Shown here in pieces: positions 55,816 through 64,000 of a stretch of DNA of 64,000 nucleotides (position 1 is the first letter of the stretch; the number at the start of each line of letters is the position of its first letter). The notes under the pieces were generated by a model that searched no databases, was not told the origin of the DNA, and saw only the letters and a list, made by a program, of their open reading frames with translations. Position numbers and translations under genes: made by a program. The stretch is from Hemerocallis citrina (lineage: Eukaryota; Streptophyta; Magnoliopsida; Asparagales; Asphodelaceae): positions 184,162,175 through 184,226,174 of the forward strand of contig CM030362.1 in the NCBI GenBank assembly GCA_017893485.1, written 5' to 3'.

Positions 55816-57979
55816 CAGTACACGAACTAGTATTTATCCTATAAATACTGGCTTGTGATAGTCTAGGTATTCGAATTTTGATACCTAGGGTAAATATCTC
55901 AAGCACCTTAGTCTAAGATATTAACCCTAATTTCTAATGTTATAATCTCTCATAATCACTAACAATCTTGAGATATTTAATTTGATTTTGAGATTAAGAG
56001 AGAGATCGTCGAAGTTGGCCATTCGTCAAAATTCGCGACCGCCACCGCCCAGGTCAGTCGCCTCGCCGCTGTTGGCGTCAACGCAGGCCGCCATCGTGTT
56101 TGGGTTGGCATCGACACATGTCGCCATCGCCCAGGCAACCGCCTCCATCACTATTGGCATCGACGCACACCGCCGCCTCTGGAAGTCAATGTAGCCACTG
56201 CCGCCGATGGTCATCTCCTCTGCTGGTGTAGCCAACGTCGCCACAATCTGACTGCCGACCCCTCGCCAAGCGCTGCACCCTCATCGACCCCCTTTTCTCA
56301 TCGATCTCTGTGTGAGATCGTTTGAGGGGATCAGATCCAGTCGTCGGAATCCGACCACCGCTGCCTCTGGTCGTCGCCGCCGCTAGCATCGACGGTGCCG
56401 CCACTGACCACCGACAACCCCTTCTCACTTCCCCACATGTGAGATTAAAGGAGAAAAAGGAGATGACTCAGATCCAAAAATTTGATTTTTTCGATTGGTG
56501 GATTATGGTGTTTTGTGTTCGGGTTGGAGATGGAATCCTGGCAGGTGAGTTTGACTCAGATTTGACCAAACAAGAATTTTTCATTGGTTGAGAATTTGTT
56601 GTTTGGTGTTTGGACTATTGGAGCAGATCTAGATTCAGATCCAGTCCAGCAACTACTCTATTGGTTGGAGATTGCTGTTTGGTGTTTGGACTGTTGGAGC
56701 AGATCCAGATTCAGATCCAGTCCAACAGCTGCTCTATTGGTTGGAGATTTGTTCTTTGGTGTTTGGACTGTTGGATAAGATCCAGATCTAGTAAAAAGGA
56801 ATCAATCTGGATCTAACCTGTGGAGACAATCCATTGGGTATTGTTTTGTATTCTGTATTTGGAGAGAAGACTGGATCTACTGCAGTGTACTTCCAATTCA
56901 AATCTAAATTAAAAATAAGTTCTTCACCAAATTTAAATTGTTATGTAATTATTTGTTTGAATTTCGTTGCTAAGTGCTAAAGTTCAAAACCGTATTATGC
57001 ATTGTTTAATTAAATACAAATCTGAATAACTACTTTGGCTACGTGCTATAGATCAAATTTTCATTTTTATAAATTATAGGCTTTGACTATAAAATTGAAT
57101 CTCCAATTAAATTGTTGTGAATTAGATAGTACTAATAATTTGTTTAATTGGCTAATCTTTAACAATTTGATGAATGTAGGAACTTCAAAGTTACTTACAA
57201 ATTGTGTGTATTGGAGAAAATGGATTTGCATCATGGTATGATAAGTCTGCACTATGCAGGCTTCTCCATCGAATTTGGAAAACACTTCTAACTTGAAGTG
57301 TCGGTATGATCTACTCTAATTTTTCTTAGTGTTTTCATGTGATGAATGTGTTAATGTTTTGTTCATTTGATCACATGATTGAGAGTTTTAGATCATAGTT
57401 ATTCTTGCTTTGAAAACTAGTATGTTTAGGGTTGTTAAGTGCTTTATCATACTATGTGTATAGATATTTTGACAAATCCATTGTTTGCAGTTTGTTTGAG
57501 ATCATATATTTGCTTCTCTACTAAAATAAAATAAAATAAAAATTTTGATGTATAAGATGTATGACAAATGTCTGTAACTTAGAAGAGAGCATCTCTTGAT
57601 GTAGGATATGACTCTATTAGTTACGTTTTGTTCTTTATCGTTCATTGTACTGTGTGTGCAAAGTTGAATTATAATATGCTAGTCATTATCTCATTTAGTG
57701 TTATGAAGATGATGAAGAATGAATAAAGGAAAGAACTCTTCACTCATTGTGTTTGAGCAAGTGGACATTGTTCGAATCACTAGAGAACCCAAATAGTTTT
57801 GTGAAATGTGGTAGAGTAATTTTGTATTAACTCTTTTAATGTGCATATATTGTCAATCGCATGTATAAGTTGAGTTTAACAAATGAGACAATTAATAATA
57901 ATAGTTCTAATTGTGTATAGTTCCTAAACATAGCATAATTGGCTAGGATTTGATAACTGTATATTAAATTATTTGTTCT
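55816..57979 (+). other. Right piece of the split older element, leader-like and noncoding
   Basis: TATA box at about 55837-55847, a GC-rich codon-periodic stretch at 56010-56430 with no convincing protein, a 77-bp tandem repeat at 56586-56790, and AT-rich DNA to 57979. Likely the copia-type LTR/leader and lost gag region. No PBS was identified. Confidence 0.4.
56586..56790. repeat. ~77-bp tandem repeat, nearly three copies
   Basis: TTTGGTGTTTGGACT recurs at 56602, 56678 and 56755. Each unit holds AGATCCAGATTCAGATCCAG and ATTGGTTGGAGAT. Confidence 0.85.
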
Positions 57980-59690
57980 TGCTAAAACTCATAACTCTGC
58001 TAAATGACACTCCATTAAATATGAAAAATATGAAAGTTGTGATCAGATTATGATCACTAGAAAATCATTTAGTATGGTCTCTAGGAACACACAACTTCTT
58101 GAGTCAATACATTCTGATATTTGTGATCTCAGTAGCTTTGTGACTAGACGAGATAATTGTTGGTCAAAAGTATCTAATCACTTTTTTAGATAATTAGTAT
58201 AAGTTTGTCATATATATGAAGAATGAAGCACTTGTTATTCTTAATGAATTTAAAATTATATATAGTTAAATGCTAAAAATTCAAGGGTTCAGATTTGATA
58301 AAGGTAGTTAATATGTTTCAATGATTTTAGAGAAGTTTGCATATGACATAATATCTACTGCACTCTACTTACAACAGTCAAACAGTATTGATAAAAGTTA
58401 GAACCAACACTTAGTGAAATGTTGAATTCTGTAATATTGACCGTTGTTTGTCTTGTGTAATTATGAGTGGTGTTGTATTGTTAATCATATCTCTAATGTG
58501 TTACTACACTCTAAATTGAATACACCTTGTAGATCTTGGCATGAAAACACAAATAATTTTGTTAAAGTGAAAATTTGTGCTGTGATACATTTGTTAGAGT
58601 ACATGACCCTAGAAGGCCTAAAGTAGGACCTATAATAAATATTTGTGTGTACTCAGAAAGTGCAGAATATGGTTCTTTGGACAGATTTTAGATCTATCTA
58701 ATTTGTTTTAGAAGAATCTAGACTTGTAGAGTTCTTTGAGAATGTATTCATCAAAGATAAATGTATGAAATAATCTAGTCCTACAGACACGGTCAATGAT
58801 TCACAGTTGGAATCAACAACCAGCCTTACTGACACTTAAAAACCTGAGTGATAAATGAGCTAAGAAGAGTTTTTAGTAGATAATGAGATAATTTTATGTC
58901 ATACAATAATACTTTAATTTAGTTGATCTGCTGAAAGGGGCTAAAACTATAGTAAGTAAGTGGGGTTTTGTAGGAGAAACTTAATTTTGATTGTTCAGTA
59001 GCAATTTTAATGCATTTTAGTAGCTAACAGATTGACTGAGAAAAATGGGGTAGATTTATTTGATGTTTACTCACATGTTTGTTATATTGCTACAATAAGT
59101 ATTCTTCTTACCCTTACATCTATTGAAAATTTTGTTATTCATAAAGGATATTTAAACTGTTTTGTACTAAAATTTTTGTACTTGATGTTTTCTACTGAAC
59201 AGTTTTGTACTGAAAAGTTTTGAACTAATATGTTTAGTGAACAAGATTTACAATTTAGTAAAATCATTGTATGTTCTTAAAACATGTATATCCGACGAAT
59301 AAATAATTTGACAAATTTCTTAAAGAGCCTAGTATATGAATCAAGTAATTCAGATAAGTGCCTTTAACTTTGTGATGTGTCAAATATAGTGTCTATTATT
59401 TACTTATTCTGTTGACATGCCTGTTCTTGGAAGTGACCTCTCTATTACAAATGAAGTTAAAATTGTGCTATCCAAAGAATTCAACATGACAAACCTAGGT
59501 ATTGTGGACACCATAGGTATAAGGGTAAGTTTCGGTTGGCAAGGGATAACTCTTAGTCAAACTCATCAAATCAAAATGTGTTTCAAAAGTGGAGATATAG
59601 TGATTGAAAGTATGTTTTGAAACACCTTATGATTATGATAAAAGGTTGACACCTATTGATTGTGCCACTATGAGACAGGTAAATCATTCC
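57980..59690 (+). pseudogene. Ty1/copia pol remnant (integrase and RT pieces)
   Basis: Stops in every frame, but copia-type blocks are visible in order: LLESIHSDICDLSSFVTRRDN (about 58093-58160, integrase core start), YMKNEALVILNEF (about 58215-58255), a FRFDKGS.YVSMILEKFAYD block (about 58285-58345), and an RT segment in the open frame 59417-59620 (LGSDLSITNEVKIVLSKEFNMTNLG and ITLSQTHQI). It would have encoded integrase and reverse transcriptase. Truncated on the right by a Tekay-like LTR at 59691. Confidence 0.65.
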
Positions 59691-61750
59691 CGTAGCGCCC
59701 CGAATTTTCAATATGATATCTCAGAAATACGTGGCACAATTCCCAGCATCAAGCTCAATTGTAATAGTAAATATAGCCAAAACACAGAGAAATTTTTTTC
59801 AACTTTCATTACATTAATTCATTACAAAGCACAACAGAAAAACAAACACCTTGAATTACAAATTCTTTCTTTTACAACACAATCTTTTATAATTTACATA
59901 AGCCATAACATCATTCTATCTCATGCATCCAAATCCCAAGTTATAGGCACCTACCTGTAAAACATGAGGCTAGAGATAACCATAACTCCCAAAACTACAG
60001 GGGTCAGCCATAATGGTGTGAGTGACATAAAATAAATGCAACATAATAAAACATAAGGTATAGAGTCATAAACAACATGTATCAACAACAAGAATAAATG
60101 AAATAAGAAATAACAATGAATAAAACATGAAAACATCAAGTGAAACTAGACTACATATTGACTGTAGGAAAAACAGGAAACAACATGCATAAAACCAAGT
60201 CAAGAAAATATAGATGCTATATGATGACTCTCTAATGCATACTTGTCGGATTCTATGCATCCCACAATACATAGGTCCGGTGCAAGCCCTTATCGTTTTC
60301 CATTTTATAGGGTTAAATTCCTCGTTATGCAACTAATTCTACTACGGTGATACAAACAAGATCCAGAATACTCCGCAAATAGGCATCACAACCCTCGACG
60401 CACAAGCATCATGTAAGAATAGCTCAAAAACTAGAGAATCACCTCCTTGTCGTGTACCCAACGAATAGGCTTGTGAGGCCCTCGATGTGCAGATACACTA
60501 GGTACATCCCGTGAATAGGCCCGCCGACCCTCAACACGCGAATGCACCTTGCATGCTCCGTGAATAGGCCTGCAGACCCTCGACACGCGAACATACAAAT
60601 ATCCTCTCGAGACAGAACATCACACAAGTCCTGGAATGCATCCGTTGGACCCAAACCAAGAGCATATACTTGCGTTTCCCAAGTTCCATCACATCTCCAC
60701 TAGTGCATGTCCTTAAGTTGGTTATTATTAAAACACAAATCCCCCATCTCTAGAGTTAGTGTATCCTGCCGGACTTAATACCACAAAACGACCCCAATGA
60801 CCCCAACTGGTCAAAATCTACAAAATCTCATCTGCCAGCTCACAGGACTTCCACTCAACTCTTAGTGATTCACAAAATGAATATCAACACCAAAACATCC
60901 AATAAAACTCACAAGTCCATCATCAAAACATTTATAATAAGAGAACCTTTTAAATCAACAAAATTTAAATTCATTTAATGTGCTCATAAAATTTCAGAAT
61001 TCAAATTAAATATTAAATCCATTAAATAACAGAAAACCATATTTTGAAGTCGTAGAATATCACAAAACATCAATTCTTTTGAAAACATCTATAACCCACT
61101 TAATAAGGTCATAAGAAAATATTTAAAACTCTATTATAAATAAAATATAACTTTATGTAAAATACTGTAATCTGTAGTAAAAACATCATTTAAAATAGTA
61201 GAGTAATAATCCATAATATCGAAAAAATAACTGTTTAAAAGAAACGAAGAAAATCCAACAAAACTGCCAAAAGAAACAAGGGACAGTCGACCGCTCAAAA
61301 AGAGCAATCGACTGTCAATTGAAGATTTTCAAAATAGGGGTATAACGGTCGACCATGACCTGCTAAACAGCCAGGTTGGGTTGTTTTGTGCATGTTTTGA
61401 CTGATAATCGATTAAATCTTTGTAAAATCAAAATTTGATTTCTTGAGATGATTAATTATAACTTGTATAACATATAGGAGTTATTAAAACACATCAAAAC
61501 ATATCAAGATCTCAAAAGAGTGATTTTTCACAAAAATCTTCAAAAACAGCAAAGAGTATATATATATAAAAGTGTTCAAATGTTAGTTATAGCATCAAAG
61601 TTCTTCAAATAGGAATGATATAATGTTTGGACTCAACTCAGTACTAAAACCAATCAATTCTCAATTGAAAACCTCATAAAGAACATCAAAATAACTTTCG
61701 GTCATTCCTCAAAACAGAAATATATGGTTATATGTATATACGTAATTGTG
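59691..61750 (-). repeat. Tekay-like LTR, 3' part certain, 5' end unclear
   Basis: Begins (plus strand) CGTAGCGCCCCGAATTTTC, aligned with the LTR 3' ends at 849 and 6440, with the 45-bp block at about 60240-60290. It contains the spaced repeat CGTGAATAGGCCYGC.GACCCTC (about 60380, 60463, 60510, 60560). A hairpin, ACAGTCGACCGCTC / GAGCAATCGACTGT, lies at 61283-61315. No PBS precedes 59691, so it is a solo or rearranged LTR. The right limit is a guess. Confidence 0.6.
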
Positions 61751-61814
61751 GGTGTGTTTACATCAGTCATAAACATCAAGAAACATCTTATATCAGTGGC
61801 ATATTGATTAATCT

Positions 61815-64000
61815 TGTAACCCCTGTTTTTTATTTTTCGTATTCTTGGTGTATTTTTCTTCTTTCTTGAGTATTTATACTCTTCTTGTATTTTGGACATA
61901 TATTGGAGTTGTTTTCAATATATATTCATTTTATTTCATTTTGAGCTCTTTGTGTTTGATTGTTCGTCTTTTTGCTTGTTCTTTATCGATTTTTGTTTTT
62001 CCCATTATTAGATTCTCGCCCTATTCTTTTGCTCGTGTTTTGGGTGCTCGTGTTTTCTTTTGCCTAAGTCTATTATTGATAATCCTATTTGCAATTTAAA
62101 TCCTAGATCCTTATAATTATCCCTAAACCCAATTGATTAACCAAATCCTATTCATCCTAATAACCATCTCCTACTACTCCTCCTATTATACCCAATAACC
62201 TAATACCCAATATCTCCAAACTCTGATATCAAACCCTGTAAAAAGCCACCTCTTCTTTCTCTCCCCCTACCGAAAACCCTAGCCCCCACTGTTCAAACTC
62301 CGAAGACCCCAACCCTATTACTGCCGAACCCTACCTCCACCTTCAACCCACCGAAACCCATTGCTCCACATTTGAACCCATTACTTGCCGACTGCCCCTA
62401 GCTGCTGCACCCATCCGATCACCCATTACCGACCGCCATTACCCCCCAAGCACCAAGCTTATCTCTCCGTCTCTCCCCGTCTCTCTCCCGTCCTCCTTCC
62501 CGTCCGCCGGCATCGATAGCAGCGACACGAGCAGCAGCAGCGCCAGCATCGGCCAGTGCTGCTGCCAGTGCTACTCCCGATCTCTCTCTCTTGTTTGGGT
62601 TTGCGCATGCATGGAGTTTGCACGTGCAGATTGCATGGTTCGTGGTTTTTGTTCGTGGGTTTGTTCGTTGCCGGGATCCGTTCCCATTATTCTTGGTGTT
62701 CGTTTCGTCTTCGGTTAAGGCAAGTAACTTGTACTCAATTTCTTTGTATGATACAAGTCATAAATTCCGCTTATAGTGTAGTTAGGTTCTAGAGAAATCT
62801 AGTGTGTGATGTATTTTGATGAGTATCGTCTCTATAGTGCTATTGACCATAGTTGCCTCACGACACAAATTTGATATGAAACAACTTAGGTTTTGACCGT
62901 TCTTGATGTGATTATATTTGTGGGATAATTATGAGAAATCGTGTGTTTGTTTGGATCCATGTGATATACTTGTTGTGGACATGCTATGTACCATATTTCA
63001 TGATGTTTGGACACTTAGTAGACTCTCTAACATGTTTGGTTGTGTTGGAACGAGTTTCGTATGTTGTATGTTGATTTGTTGTTAAGAGAAAAATCTGTAC
63101 TTTGTCGGCGATCAGTTTTGATTGGTATTTTAGACCATATTAAGGTCAGTATTTGAAAATATTTATTGAACATGAACTGTAGAGAATTTCTGTACTTTGT
63201 TAGCGATAAGTTTTGATTGGTATTTTAGACCATATTAAGGTCAGTATTTGAAAATATTTTGTGAACATGAACTGTAGAGAATTTCGTCTAGTTTCAAACC
63301 CTTTTGACGGATCTCAGTTTCATTTTACGAGTTGTGAATTATGTCTATTTTACTACAGAGGTGTATTATATTTCCAGATTTCATTTCTTGATGATTTCGA
63401 TGACTAAACTATTTTGATACTAAAGCTAAGCATATTATTTTGATCTAAAATTTTGCACAGTATCTCTATATCTATTTAGGGATTACCCAGAATTTTGGTG
63501 GATTTTATTGATGAGTTTTATATACCGTTTCATGCTTGTTTATAAAAACTATACTTGCTGGATTTTGCTCGTTGTTCTGAAAAGATTTGTATTTTCACCT
63601 TAATTCCTTTTCCTATATGAAAAATATTTCTGAATATGAAAGTTAGCTTATTTTGTCTATTTTCATCTCCCTTTGGTGGATTTGGATTTCGATTCACGGT
63701 TTGTGAGATATTACAGTTTTCGTACAGCAGTGTTGGGAATTCCAGATTTGCCAAACTATCATTTCTTGATGTTTTCTGATTTTTGTTGGCCAAACTAATC
63801 TTTCTGGAAAATTATGAAACTTTATATTCTGATACTAGACATATAGTGGAATACTCTAGATTTTTCCTGGATTTATTTGAGGTGTTTTGATGCTGTTTTC
63901 CTGACTGTGAATTCGATTTATTGATTTCTGGCTGAACGTATTTTCTGCTTTCAAATCAGTTTTGAGTTATGTTTTTCTAAAACACTATGTGACTTATATG
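61815..64000 (+). repeat. Tekay-like LTR 5' part, running out of the window
   Basis: Starts TGTAACCCCTGTTTTTT, similar to the start TGTAATACCCTGATTTTTC of the intact LTR. It has a pyrimidine-rich leader (62240-62500) and a donor-like AAG|GCAAGTAAC at about 62718-62729, in the position of the intact LTR's AAG|GTGGGT. A 95-bp tandem duplication lies at 63095-63284. No tRNA-like modules were seen before the window ends. Confidence 0.45.
63095..63284. repeat. 95-bp tandem duplication
   Basis: CTGTACTTTGTYRGCGAT starts at 63095 and 63190; the two copies are almost identical. Confidence 0.9.

Noticed and set aside
55982..56591. GC-rich frames on both strands, 70-90 codons
   Set aside because: Low-complexity GCC/ATC periodic DNA without domain or start context.
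1..64000. CRISPR array or prokaryotic defence system
   Set aside because: The spaced repeats are LTR minisatellites and the whole window is plant transposon DNA; no cas-like genes or prokaryotic gene structure.

Overview
This window is repeat-rich nuclear DNA of a flowering plant, probably a eudicot. The evidence is long AT-rich tracts, LTR retrotransposons primed by initiator tRNA-Met, an L1-type LINE, Harbinger, Mutator and CACTA-like DNA elements, and plant-type splice sites. No host gene could be recognised with confidence. Almost everything is transposable elements nested in one another, so the window reads as an insertion history rather than a set of operons.

Layout. 1-9268: old minus-strand LTRs of a Tekay/Del-like Ty3/gypsy family, arranged LTR-internal-LTR-internal-LTR with a shared middle LTR, ending in an inverted LTR fragment. 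9536-21618: a structurally complete plus-strand Tekay-like chromovirus with two 3429-bp LTRs, target-site duplication ACTGC, PBS, PPT, an extra upstream ORF, gag, and an intact 1116-codon pro-RT-RNaseH-integrase-chromodomain ORF. It sits inside a broken minus-strand Tat-lineage element (9269-9535 plus 21619-23790). 24103-26826: a CACTA-like end and two minus-strand LTR element remnants, one with a long gag ORF. 26827-38600: a decayed plus-strand L1-type LINE, split in its C-terminal zinc-finger region by an internally deleted chromovirus (33000-38065, target-site duplication ACATT), whose right LTR carries a Harbinger MITE. 39535-40418: a second Harbinger-like MITE. 41140-42045: a Mutator-like MITE full of hairpins. 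42191-55810: a 13.6-kb minus-strand Tat-lineage element with gag, protease, RT, two RNase H domains, integrase, and a spliced antisense gene preceded by a tandem-repeat array. It lies inside an older unit that probably belongs with the Ty1/copia pol remnant at 57980-59690. 59691-64000: two more Tekay-like LTR pieces in opposite orientation.

Most interesting biology. The complete Tekay element looks built for splicing. An 87-nt intron with an in-frame stop separates gag from protease. A donor-like site in the LTR and a strong acceptor directly before the upstream ORF would remove the PBS from mRNA. Its LTRs also carry two tandem tRNA-like modules, each with an A box, a B box and a T8-T9 run, like compact RNA polymerase III units. 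An older relative in the window carries a comparable pair. A 16-bp interrupted palindrome, CACGTGCNNNRCACGT, recurs with fixed spacing in several unrelated elements. These are proposals read from sequence alone. Domain assignments come from motif recognition, not from database searches.
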